Shown: positions 9,427 through 19,061, counted from the first letter of the stretch. The stretch is DNA of 64,000 nucleotides from Azospirillum sp. RU38E (GCF_900188385.1 NZ_FZOI01000001.1:434001-498000), one strand, 5' to 3'. Program-made: numbers and translations. Notes: a model not told the origin generated them from the letters alone.

Positions 9427-10071
9427 ATGCAACTGACCCCCATCCCGGACGATATCCTGCCCCAGGCCCTGGCCAGCCTTCGCGCCCATCTGCCGCCCGA
9501 CAGTTTGGCCTTGGCGGTGTTTGAGCGGATTGCCGCGACGCTGGATCTGGTGCCGCTGGGCGTGGATACGCCGGAACACCGGGCGGCGGGGGTGAAACTG
9601 GCACGGGATTTCGGCATCGGTACCATTGATGCCGAACCGATGGAGGCCTTCTCCTATGACGGGCAGTCCATCCGCACCCGGTCGGAAGCCTATGTGCTGA
9701 TCCATGAGGTGGCGCATTGGCTGGTGGCCCCGCCGGAGCGGCGCGGCATGATCGATTTCGGCCTTGGCGCCGGCCCGGAATCCGGCCGGGTGGAGGAGGC
9801 CAACCGCGCCATTGCCGTGGATAAGGATACGCAGATTGAGGAAGAGGCGCTGTCCTCCCTGCTGGGCATCCTGTGGGAGGTGGAGTTGCAGCAGCCCGCC
9901 ATCCTGGCCTTTCTGGAACAGAACTGGCTGGAAGGGTGGGAGCGTCCGGCGGGGTGCGCCGGCAATTTCATCAGCCATGTGGAACTGCTGCACCGCCGGG
10001 GTTTGATTGATGCCGATGGGCGGCCTTTCCGGCCCGAATCTGTCACCGGCATGGCCCGCGCCGCAGCTTGA
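9427..10071 (+). CDS. HEVAH-motif protein distantly resembling EF-P hydroxylase EpmC
   Basis: Protein of 214 aa with HEVAHWLVA at residues 93-101, followed by a DFG-G segment and an acidic stretch IEEEALSSLLGILWEVE. The arrangement 'HExAHW...DFG...E..ALE' recalls the YfcM/EpmC family, which hydroxylates lysylated elongation factor P, but spacing and many residues differ. HExxH could equally indicate a zinc peptidase-like fold. It follows the dioxygenase-like gene by 45 bases on the same strand. No signal peptide. I regard the function as open. Confidence 0.5.
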   Translation: MQLTPIPDDILPQALASLRAHLPPDSLALAVFERIAATLDLVPLGVDTPEHRAAGVKLARDFGIGTIDAEPMEAFSYDGQSIRTRSEAYVLIHEVAHWLVAPPERRGMIDFGLGAGPESGRVEEANRAIAVDKDTQIEEEALSSLLGILWEVELQQPAILAFLEQNWLEGWERPAGCAGNFISHVELLHRRGLIDADGRPFRPESVTGMARAAA

Positions 10072-10150
10072 TTGCGCATTTCTGGCGGCCCTTGCCGACC
10101 GGCATTTTTGGTTGTTCCCTGATGTGAAAGAACGTCCAGGGAGGACAAGC

Positions 10151-11527
10151 ATGAATGCCAGCACCAAGGGTCCGGCCATCCTGTCCATGATCGGCAATAC
10201 GCCGATCATCCGGCTGACCCGCTTCGATACCGGCCCGTGTGAGCTGTATCTGAAGCTGGAAAATCAGAATCCCGGCGGCTCCATCAAGGACCGGATCGGC
10301 CTGCGCATGATTGAGGCGGCAGAGGCTGACGGGCGCTTGAAGCCCGGCGGCACGGTGATTGAGGCGACGGCCGGCAATACCGGCCTGGGGCTGGCGCTGG
10401 TCTGTGCCGCCAAGGGATATCGGCTGATCCTGGTGATCCCCGACAAGATGGCGGTGGAGAAGATCAACCATCTGCGGGCCTTGGGTGCGGAAATCCACAT
10501 CACCCGGTCGGATGTCGGCAAGGGCCACCCGGCCTATTATCAGGATATTGCCGAACGGTTGGCCGGCGAAATCCCCGGTGCCTTCTATGTCAACCAGTTT
10601 GCCAACCCGGCCAACCCCCAGGCCCATGCCGATTGGACGGGGCCGGAAATGTTGCAGCAGATGGGCGGCGACATTGATGCCGTGGTGGTGGGGGTCGGTT
10701 CCGGCGGCACCTTCACCGGGCTGGGGCGCTTCTTCGCCGCGGCCAGCCCCAAGACGCAGATGGTGATCGCCGATCCCGCCGGCTCCATCATCGCCGATCT
10801 GGTGAACAAGGGCAGCCATGGGGAGCCCGGAAGCTGGGTGGTGGAAGGGGTGGGGGAGGATTTCGTCCCCCCCAATTGCGACCTGCAGCACGCCAAAGCC
10901 GCCTATACCGTCACCGACACGGAAAGCCTGAATGCAGCGCGCGACCTGCTGCGCAAGGAAGGCATCCTGGCCGGCTCCTCCAGCGGCACCCTGCTGGCCG
11001 CAGCCCTGAAATATTGCCGGGACCAGACGGAGAGGAAGCGTGTCGTCACCTTCGTCTGCGACACGGGCAACAAGTACCTGTCCAAGATGTTCAATGATGC
11101 CTGGATGGAAGACCAGGGCTTCACCCCGCGCGAGCGCCACAATGACCTGCGCGACCTGATGACCCGCCGCTATGACAAGGGCCAGGTGGTGACGGTGGGC
11201 CCGGAAGACACGCTGCTGACGGCCTATAAGCGGATGCGGATCAGCGACGTCTCGCAATTGCCGGTGATGGAGGGAACGCGCGTCATCGGCATTCTGGATG
11301 AAAGCGACCTGCTGCTGCATGTGGAGAAAGACCCGGCCCGCTTCCGCGACAAGGTCTATACCGCCATGGTCAACCGGCTGGAAACGCTACCCGTCACCGC
11401 ACCGATGGCCGAACTGACCCGGCTGTTCGACCGCAATCTGGTGGCCATCATCATGGATGGTGACCGGTTCCTGGGTCTGTTGACGCGGGTGGACATGCTG
11501 AACCATCTGCGCCGGCAGATGAAATAG
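10151..11527 (+). CDS. cbs: Cystathionine beta-synthase with C-terminal CBS domains
   Basis: PLP enzyme of 458 aa joining serine (or O-acetylserine) and homocysteine to cystathionine. The catalytic lysine is in PGGSIKDRIG (about residue 46), the substrate loop is TAGNTG, and the PLP phosphate loop is GSGGTFTG. Residues about 333-458 are two CBS motifs (LMTRRYDKGQVVTV...VIGILDESDLL and MVNRLETLPV...FLGLLTRVDML), which in this family sense adenosyl ligands. The ATG at 10151 has GGAGG about eight bases upstream. With the gamma-lyase at 28027 it can form a reverse transsulfuration route from methionine to cysteine, though the two genes lie 17 kb apart here. Confidence 0.93.
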   Translation: MNASTKGPAILSMIGNTPIIRLTRFDTGPCELYLKLENQNPGGSIKDRIGLRMIEAAEADGRLKPGGTVIEATAGNTGLGLALVCAAKGYRLILVIPDKMAVEKINHLRALGAEIHITRSDVGKGHPAYYQDIAERLAGEIPGAFYVNQFANPANPQAHADWTGPEMLQQMGGDIDAVVVGVGSGGTFTGLGRFFAAASPKTQMVIADPAGSIIADLVNKGSHGEPGSWVVEGVGEDFVPPNCDLQHAKAAYTVTDTESLNAARDLLRKEGILAGSSSGTLLAAALKYCRDQTERKRVVTFVCDTGNKYLSKMFNDAWMEDQGFTPRERHNDLRDLMTRRYDKGQVVTVGPEDTLLTAYKRMRISDVSQLPVMEGTRVIGILDESDLLLHVEKDPARFRDKVYTAMVNRLETLPVTAPMAELTRLFDRNLVAIIMDGDRFLGLLTRVDMLNHLRRQMK

Positions 11528-11575
11528 CCGCAAGACAATCCCTTCCCCGGCAGGGGGCCGGGGAAGGGGGGGCGT

Positions 11576-12727
11576 TCAGGCCTTGGCCTGCATTTTCCGT
11601 CGTAACCAGTGACGAACCGGCTCATCATACCAGATGGTCACCAGCCAGCCGAAAATCAGCAGGAACGGGGCCAGTGCCCAACCCACCAGATTCATCTGTT
11701 CGGCGGGCGGTGCGGTGTAGGCGATAAAGGCCAGATAGACCCACATGAACGGATAATGGCTGGCATAGAGCGGGTAGGACAGCCGGCCAGCCCGGTCACA
11801 AAGCCGCTGCATGAAAGGGCCGGTCGGGGAATTGGCCCCGCAGGCGACGATCAGCGGAAAGGCCACCAGTACGCAAAGCGTATCAAAAATGCCGTTCAGG
11901 CTGATCCCCGCCATCGGTGGCAGGATGGGCACGCAGAACAGTGCGATCAGTGCCAGGGACAGGGGCAGCATACCCAACTGCGGCAACTGCCAACGGTGGC
12001 GGGTGCGATAGAGCAACATGCCGGCGATGAAGGGAAAGCCGACCCGCACCGGTGCTACCCACAAGGTCTCAAAATTATAGCCGGTGGAAATCCCGTCCTT
12101 CGCCTGGGCGGTGATGGCAAGCCCGATGGCCGCCAGCAAGGCAACCACCGCCAGGGCCCCCGTTCCCAGCCGCCGCAGAACCAGCGCATAGGCAATATTG
12201 GCAAGATATTCCTGTGCCAGTGTCCAGTGCGGGCCGTTCAGCGAATAGGTTTCGGTGAAACGCCCGGGCAGCGAAGGTGATGGCAGAAGCAGAAGGCCTG
12301 CCACCAGACTGATGGCGACGGCGGAACTCGCTGCCGTCGGATGGGGGGAGACCGCCAGAAACGGATCAGCCAGATAGGCGACCAGCCCGATCAATACGCC
12401 CAAAACCACCGCCGGATGCAGGCGGATCAACCGGGTGCGGAAAAATGCCCCCAGACCCATATGGCCCCAGCGATCATCATAGGCGTGGGAGACAACAAAG
12501 CCGGAGAGCAGAAAGAAGAAATCGACCGCCAGATAAGAATGCCGTAGCGGATTGGCGCTGGGGTCGCTGAGGGCAAATCGCATCTCAAGAATATGGAAAA
12601 ATACGACCATGATGGCGGCGGTACCACGTAAGCCATCCAATACCAAGAAATGGGATTTCCGGGACGCATAAGCCGCTGGCGTTTCTTTTGATGACGTCCC
12701 GGATATGGGGCTGAAACCCGACTCCAT
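11576..12727 (-). CDS. Acyltransferase 3 family membrane protein
   Basis: Multi-pass inner-membrane O-acyltransferase of 383 aa of the OafA/NodX type, which acetylates or succinylates surface sugars. The N-terminal LDGLRGTAAIMVVFFHI, with its histidine, and AVDFFFLLSGFVVSHAY are the classical family signatures; about ten hydrophobic segments follow and the tail is basic. I prefer the ATG at 12727 over 12733 because AAGGAA sits six bases before it. The target sugar is unknown and no polysaccharide genes adjoin it. It is divergent from the receptor gene at 13103. Confidence 0.88.
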   Translation of the reverse strand: MESGFSPISGTSSKETPAAYASRKSHFLVLDGLRGTAAIMVVFFHILEMRFALSDPSANPLRHSYLAVDFFFLLSGFVVSHAYDDRWGHMGLGAFFRTRLIRLHPAVVLGVLIGLVAYLADPFLAVSPHPTAASSAVAISLVAGLLLLPSPSLPGRFTETYSLNGPHWTLAQEYLANIAYALVLRRLGTGALAVVALLAAIGLAITAQAKDGISTGYNFETLWVAPVRVGFPFIAGMLLYRTRHRWQLPQLGMLPLSLALIALFCVPILPPMAGISLNGIFDTLCVLVAFPLIVACGANSPTGPFMQRLCDRAGRLSYPLYASHYPFMWVYLAFIAYTAPPAEQMNLVGWALAPFLLIFGWLVTIWYDEPVRHWLRRKMQAKA

Positions 12728-13102
12728 TCCCATTTCCTTTCCAAAAGTCCGAGCTATAGTGGCCGTCTCTGATCCGTAACGATTCCGATTTATCCCGAAT
12801 GAAAGGAATTTTTGTTGTTCAATAAATGAAATTTTATTTCATTTTGTTCGTTTGTATCGCGACTGGTAAGAATCGATCTATAATTTCCCTTTGCTTTTCA
12901 GTGTCTTATGCAGCGGACCCTTGATAATGCCCCTTGGGGGCAACGGCCGTCGTCTCGGTATCCCCATGGTTGCCGGAACCCCGTGGTCTGACGGCGGCAT
13001 CCGGCGCCTGTGGTCAACAGGTGGAGGGTCGAAATATATCCGATTGCGGATGTTTTTGGTGTCGGTTAGTTTGCCGGCACAAACAATCAAGAAGCCCCGT
13101 CC
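12728..13102. other. AT-rich divergent intergenic region
   Basis: No gene is supported here. The part from 12770 to 12890 is clearly more AT-rich than its surroundings and holds a 9-bp perfect inverted repeat (listed separately). It must contain the promoters for the acyltransferase and for the outer-membrane receptor. Confidence 0.5.
12824..12844. promoter_or_regulatory. Inverted repeat AAATGAAAT-TTT-ATTTCATTT
   Basis: Perfect 9-bp arms around a 3-base centre in the divergent region between the acyltransferase and the TonB-dependent receptor. Its symmetry and position suit an operator for a dimeric regulator; the regulator is unknown. Confidence 0.4.
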
Positions 13103-15031
13103 ATGCGCCCCCCTTTCCTGATCACATGTCTGTTGTTGCCCGTTCTGGCTGCTGTCCAGCCCTGCTGGTCCAGCGAGCCGGCGGGCAATGTCGTCCGGCA
13201 GGCGGCCGATGCCTTTGGCCTGCGGGTGGGCACCGAATCCATCGGGCTTTATTCGCAATCGGCGGTGCGGGGCTTCAGCCCGGACGTGGCCGGGAATATC
13301 CGCCTGGAAGGTTTGTTCTTCCGCCCCGCCGGGGCCCTGACCGACCGGGCGGTGGACAGCACCAGCATCCGCGTCGGGCTGGGCAATATCGGCCAATTGT
13401 TCCCGGCCCCGTCGGGCATTGCCGATCTGGCGCTGCGCGATCCGGGGCAGGCCAATGGCTGGAACGTCACCTTTGCCATTGATCCTTACCTGTCCCCCTA
13501 TCTGGAACTGGATGGCGATCTGGCCAGCGCTGACGGTATCTGGACCTTGGCCAGTGGTGTCGGGCTTTATCCCGACAGCAATGCCCAGGGTGGCAATGAT
13601 GCGCGTTATCTGACGGCCGCCTTCGTTCCCCGCTGGCACCCGACCGACCGGCTGACGATTACCGGCCTGCTGGATATGGAATCAGGCCGGGATGAGGATG
13701 TGACGCCCACCCTGTTGCCGCAGGGGGGCAGGCTGCCGCCACGGGCCGCCCGATCCCGCTTCATCGGCCAGCGCTGGGCCGATTACGCCTTTGACAGCCG
13801 TAATCTGGGCCTGATTGTCGATGCGGGTCTGGCCGATGGGCTGGTGTTGCGCAGCGGCCTGTTCCATTCCCGCTATGTGTCGGACAAGGATGCCTTTGCC
13901 CTGTTGGATGGCATTGATGCCAGCGGACAGGGTGACATGCTGGTACTGATGTTCCCACGGTCGCAGAATGCTGTCTGGTCGGGGGAAAGCCAGCTTTCCT
14001 ATGGCTGGTCCGGCCAGACGGCCCGGCAGACCCTGACCGCCAGCCTGCGCGGCCTGTCCAGCCGCGAACGGTCGGGTGGGGAGGTGGAGATACCGCTGGG
14101 CCCCTGGCGGGTGGATGAGGTGCGGGATGTGCCTGAGCCCGATCTGCTGTTCGACCAGCCGCAATCACGCGATCAGGTGCGGCAATGGGCGGGGGGCGTC
14201 AACTGGCGGCTGGAATGGGCCGGGCGGCTGGATACGAGTGTCGGTGTGCAGAAGGCGCGCTATCGCAAACAGTCCCGCACCGGCGCCGCTGCCCCGGCGC
14301 GCGGCGGCTCCGACCCCTGGCTGTACAACGCGCTGGTGGCGTGGCGCTTTGATGGCGATATCACCGCCTATGCCAGCTATGCCAGGGGACTGGAGGAGGC
14401 GGGCTCGCCGCCGGTCACGGCGATCAACCGCAACAGCCTGCTGCCGGCGGTACTGACCACCCAGCGCGAATTGGGGGTGAAGCTGCCATTGGGGCCGTTG
14501 AACCTGACCAGTTCGCTGTTCGATGTCCGCCGCCCCTATGCCGGTCTGGATGGCAATGATCGTTATGGCTTCCTGGGGCAGGTGCGTCACCGGGGGCTTG
14601 AAGCCTCCGTGACCGGCCAGCCATTGCCGGGCCTGTCGCTTGTGCTGGGGGCGGTGCTGCTGGACCCGGTGGTGACGGGGCCGGAGGTGAGGGAAGGGCT
14701 GATCGGTCGCCGCCCGGTGGGGCAACGCCGGGTGCATTGGCAGGCCAGCCTGGATTATGCCCCGCCGGGATGGGACGGCGGCTCGCTTGATCTGGTCATT
14801 GATCATCGCAGCGCCACCACCGCCCGGCGGGACAATCTGGCCGATGCGCCGGCCGTCACGGTGGTTGATCTGGGGTTGCGCCAGGAACTGGCTTTGTTCG
14901 GCCAGGATGCCACCCTGCGCGCCCAATTGTTGAACCTGTTCAACGCGGATGGCTGGGATGTGGTGGATGATGGGGAATATAGCGCCATCGATCGCCGGGC
15001 TTGGCGCGTCGCGCTCAGCACCCGCTTCTGA
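13103..15031 (+). CDS. TonB-dependent outer-membrane receptor
   Basis: Exported protein of 642 aa: signal peptide ending near CWSSEP, a compact plug (VRGFSPDVAGNIRLEGLFF, then IRVGLGNIGQLFPAPSG) and a beta-barrel ending in aromatic RVALSTRF. The FSP-AGNIRIEGL-FF and RVG-FPAP-G pattern is one I associate with a branch of receptors often found near siderophore or natural-product genes in alphaproteobacteria. No obvious TonB box precedes the plug. Neighbours do not reveal the ligand: an acyltransferase lies upstream and a short unknown gene downstream. Confidence 0.8.
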   Translation: MRPPFLITCLLLPVLAAVQPCWSSEPAGNVVRQAADAFGLRVGTESIGLYSQSAVRGFSPDVAGNIRLEGLFFRPAGALTDRAVDSTSIRVGLGNIGQLFPAPSGIADLALRDPGQANGWNVTFAIDPYLSPYLELDGDLASADGIWTLASGVGLYPDSNAQGGNDARYLTAAFVPRWHPTDRLTITGLLDMESGRDEDVTPTLLPQGGRLPPRAARSRFIGQRWADYAFDSRNLGLIVDAGLADGLVLRSGLFHSRYVSDKDAFALLDGIDASGQGDMLVLMFPRSQNAVWSGESQLSYGWSGQTARQTLTASLRGLSSRERSGGEVEIPLGPWRVDEVRDVPEPDLLFDQPQSRDQVRQWAGGVNWRLEWAGRLDTSVGVQKARYRKQSRTGAAAPARGGSDPWLYNALVAWRFDGDITAYASYARGLEEAGSPPVTAINRNSLLPAVLTTQRELGVKLPLGPLNLTSSLFDVRRPYAGLDGNDRYGFLGQVRHRGLEASVTGQPLPGLSLVLGAVLLDPVVTGPEVREGLIGRRPVGQRRVHWQASLDYAPPGWDGGSLDLVIDHRSATTARRDNLADAPAVTVVDLGLRQELALFGQDATLRAQLLNLFNADGWDVVDDGEYSAIDRRAWRVALSTRF

Positions 15032-15105
15032 TCTTCATCAAAGCATCGGCTGTCGATCCGTCATATGCTGGGGTAATTGTTGCCTCAGCATGTCGGAGCC
15101 GCCAG

Positions 15106-15525
15106 ATGATCGATATCCCCGCCGATTTGGATAGTGCCCATGTGGAGATTGCCTCCGCCAGAGTGAAGCGGTTCGATACGCTCTGGTCGGAAGGCGGGCG
15201 GGAATGGCGCTGCGCCTATGAATTGCTGGGCACGGTGCGGACCTGTGCCGAACTGCCCGGCATTGTCGGCAAGAATACGGAGATCATTCTCTCCAACCAT
15301 GCCATGAACAATGCGTTGCGTTCCTATAACCTGACCGTGCACGGCGATACGGTACTGTTCGCCGTGCATGTCAGCGACCAGATCATTCATGATCTGGAAA
15401 AATATTATCTGTCCAAGCTGGCCAAGGCGTTTGATCTGCGCCTTCACCTTGTCTGTTCCGACGCCCACGCCCGGCTTTTCTCCCCCATCGGGCTGCAGAT
15501 GTCGCCGGTGCTGCTGCCGGACTGA
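15106..15525 (+). CDS. Hypothetical protein
   Basis: Protein of 139 aa that I do not recognise. It is mixed alpha/beta in character, has no signal peptide or membrane segment, and ends only one base before the convergent lipoprotein gene. The ATG at 15106 (MIDIPADLD) is preceded by a weak site (GGAG at about 15094). Codon use matches the GC-rich host, unlike the two lipoprotein genes that follow. Confidence 0.6.
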   Translation: MIDIPADLDSAHVEIASARVKRFDTLWSEGGREWRCAYELLGTVRTCAELPGIVGKNTEIILSNHAMNNALRSYNLTVHGDTVLFAVHVSDQIIHDLEKYYLSKLAKAFDLRLHLVCSDAHARLFSPIGLQMSPVLLPD

Positions 15526-16104
15526 TCAGGGGGGGCTGATTAACTTCGCAAGGGCCTTGGCTTGCGCGCGTCGTAATGCCTTTGGTCCCACATCATGTAA
15601 AGGCTCCAGAATATCGCTGTTGGGTGGGGAGGTGATAACCTCTTCCCCAATGGCCGTCACGGGGGCGCTGTTGCCGGGCATCGTCAGAGCAAGCGTTACT
15701 TTGCCCTCGGCCGTGCAGGTTCCCTTGAATAAGGAAATTGAGCCACACGTAGCAAATATTCGTGCTTGTTTTACCTCCAGAGTTAATGGGATACGTCCCT
15801 CATCTCCATTTTTTTCGAAGAGAATGACATCGGTATATCGTTGGCGAAATGCATTAAGCGCATCTTCCGTAAATACATTTTTTTGGTCAAGCTTCAGTAT
15901 GGCTTTAATTGGGTATTCAAGCATATAATCAATGGATAGCTTCTCTGCTCCAATGATAGATATTTGATACTTTCCTGGAATTTTTTCATGTACGGAAAAA
16001 TTTGGTATCTCGTTGGATGGATTTTGATTATGAACTGGGATTTGGCATCCCGTTGCCAATAGTAAAATTGCCATTAATGCGATAATTTTATTGAAATTTT
16101 CCAT
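15526..16104 (-). CDS. Small lipoprotein, unknown function
   Basis: Protein of 192 aa with a lipoprotein signal (ALMAILLLATGC). The mature part has a beta-rich middle, two further cysteines (FATCGSISLFKGTC) that could form a disulfide, and an alanine/lysine-rich end (RRAQAKALAKLI). Codon use is more AT-rich than in its neighbours. It is divergent from another lipoprotein gene at 16221, and both may have arrived together. I do not recognise the family. Confidence 0.75.
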   Translation of the reverse strand: MENFNKIIALMAILLLATGCQIPVHNQNPSNEIPNFSVHEKIPGKYQISIIGAEKLSIDYMLEYPIKAILKLDQKNVFTEDALNAFRQRYTDVILFEKNGDEGRIPLTLEVKQARIFATCGSISLFKGTCTAEGKVTLALTMPGNSAPVTAIGEEVITSPPNSDILEPLHDVGPKALRRAQAKALAKLISPP

Positions 16105-16220
16105 TTCAGATTCCTTTTTTGTGGTTGAAACTTTATAAAAATCTATCTCATATATTCAGCTGCTTCACCAGTGGGATTAACTCTCATAATTTCCATCTAA
16201 CGAGATAGCGGGGGGGGTGA

Positions 16221-16733
16221 ATGAAGTATCTAAATGGTACGTATGGCTTATGGATGGTAGCCGGGGTGGTAATGCTCCTGATGGCGGGATGTCAGACAAA
16301 CTCTGTCAAAACACTGAATGGTGCCGATCAAGCAAAGCTATCCAGCTTGTCCCTAAATAAAATAGAGGTGGAGTTGTCGCAGCCAACGGCACCTTTAGAA
16401 TTGAAGTCAGTTCTGGAACAAAAATTGAAGGAAATCCTCCCTGGATGCATGAAGGGAAATGTGCCTGTTCTCGTCCGTGTGAGGGTGGATAACTATAAAG
16501 AGCAAAATGGGGCAATGACCGTGCTGGTCGGTGATCATTCTGAATTGACCGGTAAGCTTTCCCTGCATGATTTGGCTGGCAATGAACTGGGAGAGTACTA
16601 TTTAACAGAGCGTACCGGCGGTGGTGGGCTAATTGCCGTTGCCAGCATGTCCGATGCACAACAAAAATTGACAGCCCGTTATGCAGAACGGGTCTGCAGC
16701 GACGTGTTCGGGCAAAAGAAGCCGGCACGCTGA
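16221..16733 (+). CDS. Small lipoprotein, unknown function
   Basis: Protein of 170 aa with lipobox LLMAGC at about residue 24. The mature region (VRVRVDNYKEQNGAMTVLVG, LSLHDLAGNELGEYYL, MSDAQQKLTARYAERVC) resembles the layout of DUF4410-like outer-membrane lipoproteins: a conserved charged strand, a beta meander and a C-terminal helix with cysteine. A strong GGGGGGGTGA site precedes the ATG. It forms a divergent pair with the lipoprotein at 15526-16104 and shares its lower GC. Confidence 0.75.
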   Translation: MKYLNGTYGLWMVAGVVMLLMAGCQTNSVKTLNGADQAKLSSLSLNKIEVELSQPTAPLELKSVLEQKLKEILPGCMKGNVPVLVRVRVDNYKEQNGAMTVLVGDHSELTGKLSLHDLAGNELGEYYLTERTGGGGLIAVASMSDAQQKLTARYAERVCSDVFGQKKPAR

Positions 16734-16752
16734 CATTTGCACGGATGATCAA

Positions 16753-16778
16753 GGGGCGCCGGTGCCGGGCGGCGCCCC
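16753..16778. terminator. Bidirectional terminator hairpin
   Basis: GGGGCGCC (16753-16760) and GGCGCCCC (16771-16778) form a perfect 8-bp stem between two convergent genes, the lipoprotein and the GH3 glycosidase. There is no strong T tract on either side. Confidence 0.5.
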
Positions 16779-16784
16779 CTATCC

Positions 16785-19061
16785 TTACTTGGCGCCCTTG
16801 GCGGCCGACCATTGCCGGGCCGGCAGGGTCACGTCTGCCTGCTGCACAAAATCAACGGCAGAGCGGGCAAGCTGCACCTGATAGGTGCCGCCGCTGATCT
16901 TCCAGCCCTTGGCCGCACCGTCATAGATGGCCAGCAGGCGGGGATCGATGGTGACCTCCACCTGACGCGATTCGCCCGGTGCCAGGGCCAGCTTGTCAAA
17001 CCCGACCAGCCGGCGCGGTGCTTCCCAGCCGGCGGTCACACCCGGCGCAGGGCCGATATAGAATTGTGGCACGGCGCTGCCGAAGCGCGAACCCTTGTTG
17101 GTGACGCGGGCGCGCAGCTTCAGCCCGTCCGCCGTCATTTCCGCCGCCAGCCCCTCATAGGTGAAGCTGGTATAAGAAAGCCCATGGCCGAAGGCGAAGA
17201 GCGGCTTGTGCCCCTTCAGATCGAACCATTTATAGCCGACCGCCGCCCCTTCCGAATAGGTGACGGGGAAGGAGACATCGGGCTTCTTGTCCGTGCCATC
17301 CAGCACCGGGCGGGGCAACTGGTCGAGCGATTGCGGGAAGGTGACGGGCAGGCGGCCCGTGGCATCCACCTCCCCATAGAGCACGCGGGCAATCGCCTCA
17401 CCCCCGCGCGTGCCGGGATACCAGGCCTCCAGCACCGCCGGCACCTGGGCCAGCCAGGGCATCAGCACCGGGCCGCCGCTTTGCAGCACCACCACAATCT
17501 TGGGGTTGGCCTTGGCCACGGCGGCGATCAGGGCATCTTGCCCATCCGGCAGGGTCAGCGGGAAATCCAACGCCTCCCCCGTCCATTGGTTGGCGAACAG
17601 GATCACCAGATCGCTCTCGGCGGCCAGCTTGGCTGCTGCCGCCACATCGGTGCCCGGATCGAAGCGCACATCGCCGCTGCGGCGGCGGATCGCCTCCAGC
17701 GGGGCGCTGGGATGATAGACGATGGGGCCGGGGAAATCCTTCGGCCCCAGGCCCGGCACCGGGTTGCCGCCACGGGCGAACACGGTGGAGGAGCCGCCAC
17801 CCGACAGCACACCCTTGTCGGCATGGCCGCCGATCACGGCAATGCGCTTGGCGCTGGCGGCCAGCGGCAGCAGGTTGGCGTCATTCTTCAGCAGCACGAT
17901 GCCTTCCTCGGCATCGGCCTGGGTCACCAGCGCATGGGCGCCGTAATCAATGGGCTGGATGGAAACCGGGTTATCCACCGCACCGGAGGCGAACAGGGCG
18001 CGCAGGATACGCCGCACCATATCATCCAGCCGCGCCTGCGGGATGCTGCCATCCTTCAGCGCCTTTCCCAGCAGTTCCGGCCCGAAATAGGGCTTCTTGT
18101 CGAAAATATAGCCCGATTCCTGGTCCAGTCCGGCATTGGCGGCCGGGGCCGTGCTGTGGACCGCGCCCCAGTCGGACATGACATAGCCTGGATAGGCCCA
18201 GTCCTTCTTCAGGACCTGATTGAGCAGGAAATCACTTTCGCAGGCATAGGGGCCATTATAGCGGTTATAGGCGCACATCACCGAATGGGGCTGGCCCTTC
18301 TCAATGGCGATTTCAAACGCCAGCAGGTCCGACATGCGGGCCTGATCCTCGGCAATGCGGGCATCCAGCACGAAGCGGCCGGTTTCCTGCGCATTCAAGG
18401 CGAAATGCTTGATGGTGGAGATGATTTGGTTGGACTGGATGCCCTTGATCTGGGCGGCCACCATGGTGGCTGCCAGCCAGGGATCTTCCCCGCCATATTC
18501 GAAATTGCGGCCATTGCGCGGTTCCCGCACCAGATTGATGCCGCCGGCCAGCATGACATTGAAGCCCGATGCCCGCGCCTCCCGCCCGATCATCGCCCCG
18601 CCCTGTTCGGCAAGTGCGGGGTTCCAGGTGGCAGCAGTGGCAATGCCGGCGGGCAGGGAGGTGCGTTCCAGATAAGGCGCCAGCGATTCGCGCTGGGTCG
18701 CCACGCCGACGCCGGCATCGGTCAGATATTGCGGCGGAATGCCCAGCCGCTTGATGCCGGCGACATAGCCGGCCGAGCCCATGCGCACTTCCTTGGGCGG
18801 CAGATAATTCTTGTATTTCAGGGCTGAACCGAAATGGCCGAAGACCAGGAGCTTCTTTTCGTCCAGGGTCATGGCGGCGAGTGCCAGGGCGGCGCGCTCA
18901 TCAGCCGCCAGCGCCGGGTTCAGCCAGGGCTGGGCCTGTGCTGCGGCTGTGGCAGCGGGTGCTGCGGCATTTCCCTGCGCCATGGCCACCGTGGCAGCAC
19001 CCCCCAGCAAGCCCGCCAGCAGCAGCGGCGGGATGATTTTCTTCAGCCTGACGATACGCAT
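16785..19061 (-). CDS. GH3 family beta-glucosidase, secreted
   Basis: Exo-acting beta-glycosidase of 758 aa. A signal peptide (LLLAGLLGGAATVAMAQG) directs it to the periplasm. The GH3 nucleophile aspartate is in VMSDWGAVHS (about residue 290), preceded by the substrate-binding KHFALNAQE. The second alpha/beta domain follows (EEGIVLLKND, VIGGHAD), and a fibronectin III-like C-terminal domain closes the protein. The ATG at 19061 starts the signal peptide; an upstream in-frame ATG at 19139 adds only unlikely residues. It is divergent from a large TonB-dependent receptor and has a palindromic LacI-type site upstream, so it likely degrades the oligosaccharide imported by that receptor. Confidence 0.93.
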   Translation of the reverse strand: MRIVRLKKIIPPLLLAGLLGGAATVAMAQGNAAAPAATAAAQAQPWLNPALAADERAALALAAMTLDEKKLLVFGHFGSALKYKNYLPPKEVRMGSAGYVAGIKRLGIPPQYLTDAGVGVATQRESLAPYLERTSLPAGIATAATWNPALAEQGGAMIGREARASGFNVMLAGGINLVREPRNGRNFEYGGEDPWLAATMVAAQIKGIQSNQIISTIKHFALNAQETGRFVLDARIAEDQARMSDLLAFEIAIEKGQPHSVMCAYNRYNGPYACESDFLLNQVLKKDWAYPGYVMSDWGAVHSTAPAANAGLDQESGYIFDKKPYFGPELLGKALKDGSIPQARLDDMVRRILRALFASGAVDNPVSIQPIDYGAHALVTQADAEEGIVLLKNDANLLPLAASAKRIAVIGGHADKGVLSGGGSSTVFARGGNPVPGLGPKDFPGPIVYHPSAPLEAIRRRSGDVRFDPGTDVAAAAKLAAESDLVILFANQWTGEALDFPLTLPDGQDALIAAVAKANPKIVVVLQSGGPVLMPWLAQVPAVLEAWYPGTRGGEAIARVLYGEVDATGRLPVTFPQSLDQLPRPVLDGTDKKPDVSFPVTYSEGAAVGYKWFDLKGHKPLFAFGHGLSYTSFTYEGLAAEMTADGLKLRARVTNKGSRFGSAVPQFYIGPAPGVTAGWEAPRRLVGFDKLALAPGESRQVEVTIDPRLLAIYDGAAKGWKISGGTYQVQLARSAVDFVQQADVTLPARQWSAAKGAK

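Noticed and set aside
16812-18827. Long plus-strand open frame across the GH3 gene
   Set aside because: It is antisense to a clear GH3 glycosidase and has no recognisable domain.
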